From positions 3,716,982 to 3,780,981 of the forward strand of contig NW_020653409.1 of the NCBI RefSeq assembly GCF_003589595.1: 64,000 bases of DNA, written 5' to 3'. Positions 32,272 to 43,955 of the stretch are shown here, one piece after another. Position 1 is the first letter of the stretch; each line of letters begins with the position of its first letter. Source of the stretch: Hyposmocoma kahamanoa (taxonomy: Eukaryota > Arthropoda > Insecta > Lepidoptera > Cosmopterigidae). The notes under the pieces are model-generated. The model saw only the letters and a list, made by a program, of their open reading frames with translations. It had not been told where the DNA came from and searched no databases. The position numbers were made by a program, and so were the translations under genes.

Positions 32272-35200
32272 CTAGGAGTTGCTCTTGAATTGTGGCGATA
32301 GGTCTGAAAAATACAAGGCGTCTTTAATGTTGGTGGGCTTGGATTGTTGTAGCAGTAAACTTTTTATGCTAACCAATACATCTGCTTTAATCTGGTCTAT
32401 AGATTNNNNNNNNNNNNNNNNNNNNNNNNNNNNNNNNNNNNNNNNNNNNNNNNNNNNNNNNNNNNNNNNNNNNNNNNNNNNNNNNNNNNNNNNNNNNNNN
32501 NNNNNNNNNNNNNNNNNNNNNNNNNNNNNNNNNNNNNNNNNNNNNNNNNNNNNNNNNNNNNNNNNNNNNNNNNNNNNNNNNNNNNNNNNNNNNNNNNNNN
32601 NNNNNNNNNNNNNNNNNNNNNNNNNNNNNNNNNNNNNNNNNNNNNNNNNNNNNNNNNNNNNNNNNNNNNNNNNNNNNNNNNNNNNNNNNNNNNNNNNNNN
32701 NNNNNNNNNNNNNNNNNNNNNNNNNNNNNNNNNNNNNNNNNNNNNNNNNNNNNNNNNNNNNNNNNNNNNNNNNNNNNNNNNNNNNNNNNNNNNNNNNNNN
32801 NNNNNATTAAAACCATTCAATGTGTTGTGGAGCAACAGATGTAAATGACCAAAATGTTGATGAATAGAAGGAATCAATTTAAAGTAAAAGTTAAAGCAGG
32901 CATAAAAAATTGCCTGATCCAGTCCACAACACATATTCTCTAGTGAAACAGGAGTAGGCTGAGTTGAATCCCAAAATAATGACGAAACCACTGGTTCTTA
33001 GCTTCATAATAATATAATTTACACAGTATGCAAAAAGAGATGAGAGTTCATATTTGGTGAGCAAACAAATAAAAATCTTCCTTAGTTATATTATGGTTAA
33101 TCTACAAAAAAGGGGCATCAAGAAGCCGGAAAACTATAGACCAATCAGTCTATTGTCGCATATTTACAAGCTTTTCTCTCGAGTTTTGGTTAACAGATTC
33201 GGCAAAAAATTAGAATTTTTCCAACCCAGAGAACAGGCAGGTTTTCGCTTAGGCTTCAGTACAAATGACCATCTTCAGACTCTCAAAACAGTCATAGAAA
33301 AATGTAACGAATACAGGAAACCACTTAACTAGCCTTCATGGATTACGAGAAAGCGTTCGACTCCATAGAGTGGTGGTTTCTTAGCACGAGCCTTAACTAG
33401 ATGCCGTATCGATGAAAGGTACATGCAAGTCCTCAATCATCTCCATCAGAACGCTAACGCCTGTGTCTCCCTACACAAGAAAACCGACAAATTCCATTTA
33501 GAGCGGTGTCAGGCAAGGAGACACAATATCACCGAAGTTGTTACCCTAGCACTACAATGCATATTCCAACAGGTGCAGTGGACTGGGAAAGGGTTAATGA
33601 TTGATGGAGAGAGACTTATCAATCTGAGGTTGGCTGACGACCTGGTTCTGGTTTTTGAAAGCATCGAGGATATGCTCACGATGCTAGAGGATTTGAGAGT
33701 GGAAACTGAAAAACTGGGCTCAAAATGAACATTGGGAAAATCAAGACCATGACCAATATTCCTGAAGTCACAACTACCAGCTTCCAATGGAGAAAGTCAC
33801 CGAATATATATACTTGGGACATAAGGTTACACTTCGCTTTGAGAACCAAACAGCGGAAGTGGAACGACGGGTCGCTCAGGCGTTGGCTTCATCGTTGGAG
33901 AGAGCAATGTTCGGAGTTACCCTGCGAGACCGAAAGCAACGCTTGGATCCGAAATAGGACCAAAGTCATGGCGAAGAAAAGGTGGGCGTGAGCGGGGCAC
34001 ATCCAAGATTGGATAATAAAACGGCCGTCATGATGATGACGATGCATATGGTTATATTTGTCGACTCCTCCAAAGGTATAATATAGGTAAAAATAATTGT
34101 GAAAAAAAAGTGAATTGAATTACCTATCCGTCCAATAATTGATATTATAACTTTAGACATCAACAAAACTGCCCTCAGAATGAAAAAAGATACAACTGCT
34201 GTATAAAGTACGTTTAGTTGTGTCTTTTTTCGTTACGAGGGCAGAAAATTCCCTTACTAATCCTGATCAATCTCTCCAACTCGAACATTTGATGAAATAC
34301 GAATACATTTTTTTTTCACATATTTACTTTCAAAACTTTTTTTTTATTCCCGCTATTTTTTCGCAAGTAGGGAATTTTAAAAGCAACGTCATTGGCTAGT
34401 TGAATCGGTAGATAAAATATTCGGACCAATCACAATCAAGTCAGACGCGCCATCTACACAGTAGCAAACTTTAAATTAATGTTTGCAATAAGCTTTACCC
34501 TTATATTGTATTAAATAATTTTATAATGAAAATAATTTTTCTATTTTACAATTACATTACACATTAGACTAGATGGTGCACGCGAATTCGCGTAGAATAA
34601 GTACTTCGAGTAGCTTACTGAGAAATTATTGGTTCTCCATACAAACTTTCATACCCTATTTCACTCCCTTTAAGATTTATTTTTGTGACAAAAAGTTGCC
34701 TAGTCCTCCTAGGTCCCATCTATCTCTTCTGTCTCTCCCAAAATTCATCGACGTTAGTTCAGCCGTTTACCGCTGTTCTGGTAACAGATTACGAAACGTA
34801 ACAGACAAAACTACTTTCGCATTAATTTGGATGAGTACTTGCTTAACTGACTTGTTTACTTATAATAAACAAAAAACTGTATAATAACTTAAAAGAACAG
34901 CTGCATCAACTGGCCTTAATTATTATAATATAATATAATATAATAATATAATATTATTATGCAGGACATGACATAAATCCCTACCTGTTTGCATCCACAA
35001 TTTCCCAACTATCATCCTTCAGCTGCATGTACTTCTCCAATACTTTTTTCTGGAAATCCAGTTTTTCATACCTGAGATTGAAAAAAAATATCAAAGACTA
35101 ATGAAAAACTGATGCGAATAGAGGCAGTAAAGATCATCAGCAAAGCACCAAGTACAAATATATTACATTGCAATCTTAATTGAAATATAGTGCTTAATTA

Positions 35201-38200
35201 TTACCTTTCACCGCCATATCCACTCCGTTGCTGGATCTGGTCTAGAGGCATTGTCAAGAAGAATACTTTATCTGGCTTGGGGAGGCCTACATCAGGAGCC
35301 TTGCACCAGTTGATATCAAAACCTGAAACACTATATTATAAAAGTCACGGTTGATGGGACCTGTAAAGGGGCCGAAACGTCGGTTTGTTTGAAAAAACAA
35401 ATATACGCGGTTTAAATCCGGAAAAATAGTTTCATTACAAACAGTACGTTAACCTTGAATGTAACAAACTTTGCACAAACTAAATAACCATAGTTAAGGT
35501 GTTTGTAAATGACTATTTGAACGCTCGATCGTGATTGGTCAAAAAACATAGTCTCCCGTCGAGATGTTCCCATTTCGTATATTTTTCGATAATGAAACGC
35601 TGACGTCATATCGCTGTCGGTACGCGTCGGTTGCAGTAACGATTTTCGTTATCCTGGATTTACAGAATAGCATAATCGGTAAATTGTCGATACGGCAACC
35701 GACGGCTTTCGCTATCAGAGATACCGAATCATCAGATCAGAGGGATCGAAAACTGCAGTAGAAAATTATCGACCCATAGCTATACTATGTTCTCTGGCAA
35801 AGATATTCGAAATGACTCTACACGGGCATTTACTGCCGCAATGTCGGCCATATATCACCGATACTCAGCACGGCTTCCTGCCAAATCGATCAGTCGCTAC
35901 CAACCTCGTCCATCTCGTGGACTATATATCCAGCGAGATACAAGTAGGTAACCAGGTGGACGTTATTTATCTCGACCATCAGAAGGCGTCCGACAGGGTT
36001 GACAATGACGTGTTATTGCTAAAACTAGGAATTATGGGTTTGTCGCCGAGACTTCTTAAATTATTTGCAAGTTATCTGTCTCATAGAGAGCAATATGGGC
36101 CGTTTGTGTCAAGTCCCTATGGAACGCTTTCTGGAATTAGTCAAGGTTCTAACCTGGGCCCATTGCTCTTTGTTCATATGATCAACGATCTCCCAGAGAC
36201 GGTGCAAAATTCCACCGTGCTCCTGTTCGCTGGCGATGTGAAATTGGTCAAGTCCGTGAAGGGTAGAGAGGATGCTGTGGGCTGCTGAAGGATTTTGACA
36301 GAGTGTACGATTGGAGTAACAATAATAAGTTATACATCAACCTTGCAAAGTGTGAGGTGATCAGCTTTACGCGGTCACCACTGCCACGTGAGTGTGTGTT
36401 TTTGTAAAGATGTTGCCGATTACAAGAGTAGCACAAGTACGTGACCTTGGATACGTTCTCAATAGTCGTCTGACATTCTATGCGCACATACAGTCAGTTA
36501 CGTCGATAGCATATCGACGACTGGGGATTATACTCCGAAATGCCTCTCATCTCTCAGACCGAGCGACCTGCACGCTCTAGGTATCATCAGTGCGAAATAT
36601 ATTGGAGACATGCTCAGTTGTTTGGATTCCTTGTGAGATATAATATAACCTCATATTGGAGCAGGTGCTGAAACAGATTCTCCGCCATTTATACAAATCT
36701 TTTGTAGTTAGTAGTAGTAGGTATTACCCATGCATGTATGCTACGCTTTTTTTGCAAGGGCATCTTGGCTTCGACTCTTTACAGTTGCGTAGGTTCCTCG
36801 CGCTGGGCAAATTTTTTGTAAATATTATTCGCGGTAAAATTGACCCCTCTTATTTACTGCAGCGTTTGTTTGCTATTTGTGCTGCTGGCACTGAGCGCGG
36901 CACGCACGCAGGCACACCGAAACACACTGTTGCTGCGCGTTATCACAGACCTCAACTCCGTTTTCGAGGCAGCACCACATAAATAGGTACTGATTTATTT
37001 GATAGCACGATTGAACGTCTGATGAGTGAATGTAGGAAAGTATTAGAACAAATGATGCCTGTAAGTTCAGTTCTGTGAAATGTATTTTGTTTGTTTTTTG
37101 TTTAATTTTTTATTTTTATTTTCGTTGTTTCTGTGTTTGTAGCGATTTGGACTTTTGTCTGTTAAGTGGCAAATGTTAAATGTAAAATAAATAAATAAAA
37201 TAAATAAATTTCGAAAATTTTTTCAAGGGATTGTGTTTTCAGTTTTCACAACTATTTTAAAATATTTACGTCCTATTTTAAATTCAATTTTAAAACTGAA
37301 ACTTAATAAAACCAAAATTGAATTTTGAAACAGGACATTCTAATAAGTGTCTATAAAACACTGACAACATACACATTTATCCCAACATACCTTTGGCAGC
37401 TGTAAATGCTACTCCTGAGAAACAATATCTGTCAACAACAAGGCTGATGCCTGCATTAAGGGTCTGAATGATTTTCTTGGCACACTCCCAACGATTTGCT
37501 GAAAACAGCAAGTGGATCACCTCATCTGACAAATCTTGCTGCAAACCATGACAACTTATAAAAATTTATCATTGATTATTTATAAAATTTGCGATAGTAA
37601 AGTAATTTTGTTTTAAATCATATTGTAACTGTCACAATGTTACACTTATTTATACACAATCAAGGGACAATATGATTACCACCAATACTTATATATAAAT
37701 CAAAATAATATAATTAAAAATAAAGAATAATTCTGAGATATTGTTAACAATAAAAAAGAATATTGGCAGGAAATTCCTCTGCACTGTAGAAAAAGACGAA
37801 AAAGAAGGAATTCAAATGAGAGCTTCAGTAAGGTACTTACACAACATTTTTCACCTGTTGTATCATTTTTTAGAATTCCAAGGTTTGTTTACTGACTACT
37901 CATAGGTTTCTTGTCGAAAATTTGCTTCACTGAGAAACATGTTTTCCAGCAAATCTACTACTACTATACTCAGCCTCGGACTGTACTTTGGCCAAAGTAT
38001 TTAAATTTTAACATAAATAAACAATTTTCTATCAATACATAGTGCTTTTTTTAAAGACGAACTATAAGGCTATTAAGCCTATTATCATAATATAACAAGA
38101 GCAATTAGGGCAACTCCTGTCTGATCTGTGTATAAATGCCCACCTACACTTAGCTCGGAGTGTTGGGTTGTTACATGATTATTTTAGTTGTACCTACAGG

Positions 38201-41200
38201 TTGTATACACATTTTGAAGAAATTAAGGTGTCCATCACGATATTTTCGTACCACATTGAAATTTTTTTTAATGCTATAGGTATTTACATATTGACATTTT
38301 CATATCAGTATTGCGGATTGGTATCTTGATTATGGAGTATGATTATGAAATAGAAATTAAATGCGGAACGAATCTGAAAGGCACTCTTGTTCAAACTACC
38401 ACAAGCACAGCAATAACACTTTTACTATTTGGTGTCATTTTTTTAAGCGACCACTTCAATTCTATAAATTAATGACGCATTCGACAACCCCCGCTACGCA
38501 ACGCGAGTTTACCGCCAGATTTTGAGAATGTATGCGTACGTACACGGCGCGCGTGCACACATACAAGCCGTGCTGCTACGTTAGTATGGAGTTTAGACTT
38601 GTGCCTGATCGGTCGTTAGAGGGAGCGATCCTAGTTAGTTCAATCGGTCAACTGAACTGGGTCAGTCTTCTAGTTCATCTAGTTCCTTAGTTCGTTTTGT
38701 CCTTGCTCGGATGCTGAACGAACGCTACAAACTAGTAATGTTATTCACATGAACTACTATGGACTTCTCGTATTATGAGGTCAATAGTACACTGTATTAA
38801 ATATTTAAAAATACAATTTGTATGAAATCGGTACTATTTGATTTTCCTTCATATTTCACATGTTTAAAAACAGTCATTCTAACTAAATATCCTTTTTTTT
38901 ACAAAACAAGAATTTTAGTTACAATGGTGTATTTAAAATACATATTACAATATTTAAGTACATGCATACAACTATTTCATATACTTGTACATGTAGGTTG
39001 ATATTATACATACAGATACCTACCACACCTACCACAACATATGAGCACTTATTTTTTTGCAAGCTTACATATACAGGGTGTCCCAAAACTCAACGTCAAG
39101 CGGGCATTGGGTGAGAGGCCAGGTTATATCAGTTCTGATAAAAAAAATCCATGTCACTTAGTTAAGTGATAATAGGCATATTTTTGAAAATGTTGAAAAT
39201 CGATACCCTAGACCACATGTTTAGGTATTGTCACATATGTGTATATTGTTATTAAAAAAACAAATAAGCCGAATTTTATGAAAAAAAAATAAAGAAACAA
39301 AAATCAAAATAAAAACAGAACTCGTCCAAAATTAAGTTGGTATAGTATTCATAGGAGGTGTCAATCTCATCACATTGTTATTGTTTTTACGCAACATCCA
39401 AAAATGGCACTTGATACACTTCGATTTATGGACGTGTGTACAACGGGTGCGGTTCGTAATATATAATAACAAATGACATATTAGTCGATATAACGCTCAA
39501 CAGATATTATTAATTTATGGTGCACAGACATTTGGTATAATCTTGCATGATATAAAGGTCACTGGGTATAATAGACGATTGATATAATAACTTTCAATCT
39601 AATACACCTATGGCAAATTGTTCATTTTTCCGACTTCAAAAAAAGTAGGTGGTTCTCAATTCGAGTGTATGTTTTTTTGTAGGTATGTTATGTATGTAGG
39701 TATGTAATGTTTTTTTTTAACGTCATCCTAAACAACCATGCTATTTATTGCAGTCACAAATCAAACAGTAAAGGTTATGAGTTTAGTAAGAAAAATTAAA
39801 TTTCCTTGAGTTCCAGCTTAAAAAAATTATGTCAGCTAGCTTTGATACTTCATTTTTTTTTTAATGTACTACACTACTCTGGGCAAGTTATTTGAAAAGA
39901 TGGCCCATTTAATAAAGATTTCAAAATAGTACAGTACTTGCCACTTGTCATTCCATAAAAAATGTTATAACTTATTTTTTGCAAAAGGATCTCGTTTCAA
40001 AAAAAAATTATACCATGATAAATGATGCTTTTTGTGTACTCAAAGATTGGCTTTACCATCGTCGAAGTGACATGGCCGTATGTGATAGAGTGAGATAGAT
40101 AGTGACGCACTTTAACATGAATTAGAGTGAGACAGATTGATAATCGACATTTAAAATGAGCGAGACGGATAGTGATGCCGATACTCTATTATTGATCATT
40201 GGTTATTATCATTTAGTACGCTACGTACCTTCGTTTACTGTGCATCTTCTCGTAATCGTGTAACTTTTGTACTGACGACTTTTGCTTGTGTTACCGTGGA
40301 CTTGATATTGCACTCGTATTGACGACTTTGGCTTATTCTCTTGACTCGATTTGTGTTGTGTAAACTGTATTAGTTAGCATTTAGCAAAACTATACTAATA
40401 TGCGAACATGCATCTTATTTATGGTGAATGCCATTGCCACTTTTCATTCCATAAAAAATGTTATATTTTTTATGGAATGAAAAGTGGCAAGTACTGTACT
40501 ATTTTGAAATCTTGATTAAATGGGTCATCTTTTCAAACAATTACAGTACATTTAAAAAAAATATGAAGTATCAAAGCTAGCTGACATAATTTTTTAAAGC
40601 TAGAACTCAATGAAACTTAATTTTTTTTCCTAAACTCATAACCTTTACTGTTTATTATTATTATTTATTTATATATCCAGCATTGGCTATAGAGCCATCA
40701 GCTTAAAAGGCAACAAATAATTAAGAAACTCGTAACGTAACATATTTGAACTAAAAATTAATAAATGTAAAACCAGTAACTACACAAATCAGCCATTTCT
40801 ATAATAACCTTTACTGTTTGATTTGTGACTGCAATAAACAGCATGGTTATTTAGGATGAGGTTAAAAAAAATCACTGCAAAATTTGAAAATTTGTGATGA
40901 TAGTACATGTGATCAAGGGTATCGATTTTCAACATTTTCAAAAATATGCCTATTATCACTTAACTAAGTGACATGGATTTGTTTTTATCAGAACTGATAT
41001 AACCTGGCCTCTCACCCAATGCCCGCTTGACGTTGAGTTTTGGGACACCCTGCATACATAATGAAGATACGTATTAGAGAATACTTTAGTACAAGCTAGC
41101 AACATTCAATCATACATCCCACTCGAACTTGTACTAAACAGTGAAAGATCGCTATTTGTCCCGCTTGCACCATTCCTACTGAATAAAAGACAGGTGAACT

Positions 41201-41751
41201 ATCAATGTAGACAGTTCCTAGTTCATACTGAACTAAAAAGAATGATGAACTATTAAAACCGTACAAGACGAACTAGTTCACGTCGGTCAGTGTTAGGAAT
41301 ATATTCCTAATAGTTTGTAGTTCATGAACTATACAAGCCTAATGGAGTTACTATACTTGTCGTATTACACTATGCTTATGCTACTATGGTGCTAACGCAC
41401 GTATTTGGAGAATAGAAATTAAACTCACCTTCGATGTTAAATAACCGTTTATCATTTTCCCTATTTCGGTATCTCTCGCCGGAAAATTCATATTCTCTGC
41501 CTGTATTTGCTTCTTCGTCAACCCCTCAGCTGTGTGACATGATTATTAAATATAGAATTGTTACAATAGGACAAGCAAAATAGGCGCCTTGACGTCAAGT
41601 TCCGGACACCAGCCCGCTACACAAAGTACAATAGGAAATTTGGTTATCTTTTACATGTTAAAACTTGCTTACCTAATGCTCTGCATTGTGTAGATTTACC
41701 AGTCCTATCTACACCCTCCAAAACAATGAAGGCACCTCGTTTTACGTTCAT
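32272..41751 (-). CDS. DTYMK: Thymidylate kinase (dTMP kinase)
   Basis: Six minus-strand exons: 41751-41673 (ATG), 41529-41429, 37538-37391, 35322-35205, 35071-34985, and a last exon from about 32407 to 32272 (TAG). Phases fit. The last acceptor falls in the 400-N gap: the sequence resumes mid-exon at 32405, and phase requires the exon to begin two bases inside the gap. Predicted length is about 222 residues (human 212). Motifs: P-loop [10 protein letters not shown] (12-21); [23 protein letters not shown] at 96-98 in [25 protein letters not shown]; lid [18 protein letters not shown]. It converts dTMP to dTDP with ATP, needed for DNA replication. Introns are large for so short a protein because they hold LINE remnants, Penelope fragments and a nested transposon stack. 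The gene faces away from DFFB across about 4.6 kb. Confidence 0.93.
32406..32805. other. 400-N assembly gap
   Basis: A run of 400 Ns, probably a scaffold join of estimated size. It hides the acceptor and first bases of the last DTYMK exon. Confidence 0.98.
32806..33040. other. Unassigned sequence beside the gap
   Basis: A minus-strand frame of about 60 codons ([15 protein letters not shown]...) runs from 32991 into the Ns. It has no ATG context, splice site or family motif that I recognise, and it lies in the last DTYMK intron. It is left uncalled; it could be part of a transposon hidden by the gap. Confidence 0.35.
33054..34010 (+). pseudogene. Non-LTR retrotransposon reverse transcriptase remnant (RTE-like)
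   Basis: Broken reading frames in plus orientation carry reverse transcriptase landmarks: [20 protein letters not shown], then [21 protein letters not shown], and [15 protein letters not shown], where the catalytic box (F/Y-ADD) is LADD. The frame is broken by stops after NEYRKPLN and by shifts near 33330 and 33420. The C-terminal part ([22 protein letters not shown]) follows in another frame. It sits antisense in the last DTYMK intron and is not functional. The clade call is from motif wording; other non-LTR clades are possible. Confidence 0.8.
34985..34986 (-). promoter_or_regulatory. Donor site of DTYMK exon 5
   Basis: The exon ends GCAAACAG followed by GTAGGG on the minus strand. The split codon begins AG; its third base is in the 400-N gap, which leaves one amino acid of DTYMK undetermined. 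Confidence 0.7.
35347..35437 (-). mobile_element. Penelope-like pseudo-LTR fragment in DTYMK intron 3
   Basis: Reads ATGGGACCTGTAAAGGGGCC, GAAACGTCGG, TTTGAAAAAACAAATATACG and GGAAAAATAGTTTCATT, matching the right arm of the 58583-59576 copy. It begins about 25 bases upstream of the exon 4 acceptor, close to the splice site. Confidence 0.7.
35765..37210 (+). pseudogene. Non-LTR retrotransposon reverse transcriptase remnant (Jockey/CR1-like) with A-rich tail
   Basis: Plus-strand frames carry [80 protein letters not shown] and [18 protein letters not shown]. The catalytic FADD is changed to FAGD, and D to S in KASDRV (usually KAFDRV) is also seen. Frameshifts follow near 36285 and 36400. The 3' end is a non-coding stretch ending AAATAAATAAATAAAATAAA near 37185-37210. 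It lies antisense in DTYMK intron 3 and is 5'-truncated and dead. Confidence 0.85.
39074..41052. mobile_element. Foldback element with long inverted arms, nested in the hAT-like shell
   Basis: Ends CAGGGTGTCCCAAAACTCAA and its exact inverse ending GACACCCTG. Arms continue inverted for at least 130 bp (GCGGGCATTGGGTGAGAGGC; TCACTTAGTTAAGTGATAAT) and resume inside (AAACAGTAAAGGTTATGAGT; GTCAGCTAGCTTTGATACTT; ACAGTACTTGCCACTTGTCA). The left arm has an extra block, 39190-39740, including a CCGACTTCAAAAAAAGTAGG repeat. There is no transposase frame. The target duplication is unclear. Confidence 0.82.
40654..40803 (-). mobile_element. 150-bp retroposed insert with 16-bp target duplication
   Basis: Flanked by exact ATAACCTTTACTGTTT copies at 40638-40653 and 40804-40819. 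The uninterrupted form of this sequence is present once, inverted, in the opposite arm (about 39757-39775). The insert starts ATTATTATTATTTATTTATA, that is, an A/T-rich tail on the minus strand, as for a 5'-truncated LINE or SINE inserted in minus orientation. Confidence 0.85.
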
Positions 41752-43599
41752 TGTCACCAATTTCTTTCAAATTGTGTAAATATTGTTTCACTGTTTTAAT
41801 GTAGCGTTCCTTATGAGTTTTACTCCAAAAAGCAAGAATGGACTAAAAGAAACCGAGAAAACCAATTTATTACATAAAACTCTCTGTTAAGACAGATAAA
41901 TTACAAGTTATCTTTTGTGGATATGGCTACGTCAATTTACGCTATATTTAAGGCGGTAATTTAATGCCATAATATGGCGGGAACATTATTCTCAGAAATT
42001 CACAACAAATCAACAAAACAAAATAGATGTCAAAAGCAAAGAGAATTTAAGCAATTTTTTTAAAATTTATTGCTGGCCTTGGAAACAAAGTTCTTCAGCC
42101 GAAAACATAAACGTTTAATTATATTTCTGTAAATATGGCCACCACAAAGAGGATAGGCAATTTGAGGCGGCGTGTTTGGATTGATTCGGGATTCCTTAGA
42201 ACGGGCCGATACTGGTATTTTAGTTCGAGATTCGTATAATTTCGTGTTTTAAACTGCGATTAAGGCACAATAGTGGAATAGGATAGTGATCCTATTCCAC
42301 TTTAAACTAGATTTCACAAAATAATTGAAAGTCAAAATAAAAACGACACTTTTCCCTCCAAAAGGCCCAGAGCGAATCCACGCAGTCGCAAAGCTTTGCC
42401 GTGTTGCCAGATCCAATTTTTAAAAATCCGTAGAGCGACTCTGGACGACGCTGAAATAACCTTAGATCTCCGCAGATTACCTCAAGAAAAATCTCTACTA
42501 TATGTTTTAAAGTTACATCCTACAAAATTCTTTAAACTCAAGAACCACAACATCTAGCGAAGTACTGATTGTACCCAGAAAATATCGGTTTCAGACGCAA
42601 AATTTTAGGATGGGCTTCTTAGTTGAAAAGATACAGGAAATTCAATTATTTTTCATTGACAATGTAACGTAGTGCGGAGAAACAATATACATAATGAAAA
42701 ATGTGTAACTACTCATTCTTCTATACTGTTATACATAGTAGTAGAGTCTAATTTAATCGTTGAATATGACATGAGTCGTAATCATAAGTAATAAATTACC
42801 TATACATTGTATATTCATCGTTTATTCAATTCTACTATATCTTTCTAATTTGTGACTCAATTAAGCCATTCATTCTTTACCCAAAAAAGGATCTAGTCGT
42901 ACACAAATGTATTCCAAGAGTCTAGCTCGCCTCGGTTAGGCCTGGAGCCGAATACTTATACACCTATGTCTGCACTCAGATTACATGTTTCATAATCTGA
43001 GCCTATATGTATATCTAGATTTATGTCTGTGGCCTATACAGTAATAAAATATCATGTCAGTCTTCGAGCATATTTATGATCAAGGATGTCCGTCGGACAT
43101 CATTATATTAAAGTAACAGTACCTATAGCTTGTATACGTGATTAATAATTAGGTAACTTATTATGATTATAGTGCCCTTACAGGGTTCATGTGAATACAC
43201 ACATGAAACAATGAATAATGTATTATTAATATTATAAAGCACTAGTATTAATACAAGACACTACATACAGAAGTTCAACAAAAACTGTGATATGCAAAAT
43301 ACGCACACGGGGTCCTGAATAACACGGGTATAATCTACTTATACACTAATTCTAAAATTTTGCGACTATTATAGAATCAACTAAAATAATCAATGACTTT
43401 TCTTGGCGCAGTCTTGGGTTCAGCACCGGGAAATCTCGGTCTTTAAAGTACTAAGAACTCCCGGTTCTTCTTTCGGGATTCAGCGTCGATAGTATAATTT
43501 TGTTAGTAAGTTTTAATTACTCGCGAAAGGCACATCGATGCTTTCTCGCGGTCTAAAATAAACGACAATAGATGCGGGCGAGGGGAGGAAGCAGCACAG

Positions 43600-43845
43600 C
43601 TCCTTTTGAAAAGTTCATCCAGGGAAGTACTGTCACCTTTCCTATTTCTGCCGCCAAGCAGTAATGTGAATGTCACTGCGCTCCGGTTTTGGAGGGTAAT
43701 TATGCTGGCGAAATTATAGGCACATGAGAATTGTAAACTTATGTCTCAGGGTGACGGGCGCTTTAGCTGTACTCCTTAAGATCTTTGCGGTTTAAAGCTC
43801 TGAGCGGCACTGCAAGTGTTATGGACAGGCGTGTTGCTCTGAGAT
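43600..43845 (+). repeat. 280-bp interspersed repeat, copy 6 (R280)
   Basis: Blocks in order: AAAGTTCATCCAGGGAAGTA, CTATTTCTGCCGCCAAGCAG, GGCACATGAGAATTGTAAAC, GGGTGACGGGCG, AGATCTTTGCGGTTTAAAGC, TGTTATGGACAGGCGTGTTG. Confidence 0.7.
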
Positions 43846-43955
43846 TTAATGACGAAACAGAAGCAGCATTCATCCTTAAAATCTTAGGAGTACAAATATT
43901 AGTCCACTACTAGGAGTCAAGAAACAAGGATTACAAACGTTTCAGATTTTACATA

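Larger units (their letters stand above)
38594..41341. mobile_element. hAT-like non-autonomous element, outer shell of a nested stack, in DTYMK intron 2
   Basis: Ends TAGACTTGT (38594) and ACAAGCCTA (41341) are inverted with one mismatch. The 8-bp duplications ATGGAGTT are exact at 38586-38593 and 41342-41349. The own sequence has GAACTAGTTCA-type motifs on both sides (38640-38760 and 41190-41330). From 39074 to 41052 it is occupied by another element. Confidence 0.8.

Noticed and set aside
32806..32991. Minus-strand open frame running into the 400-N gap
   Set aside because: No recognisable domain, no splice evidence and the frame is kept open artificially by Ns; it lies in a DTYMK intron.
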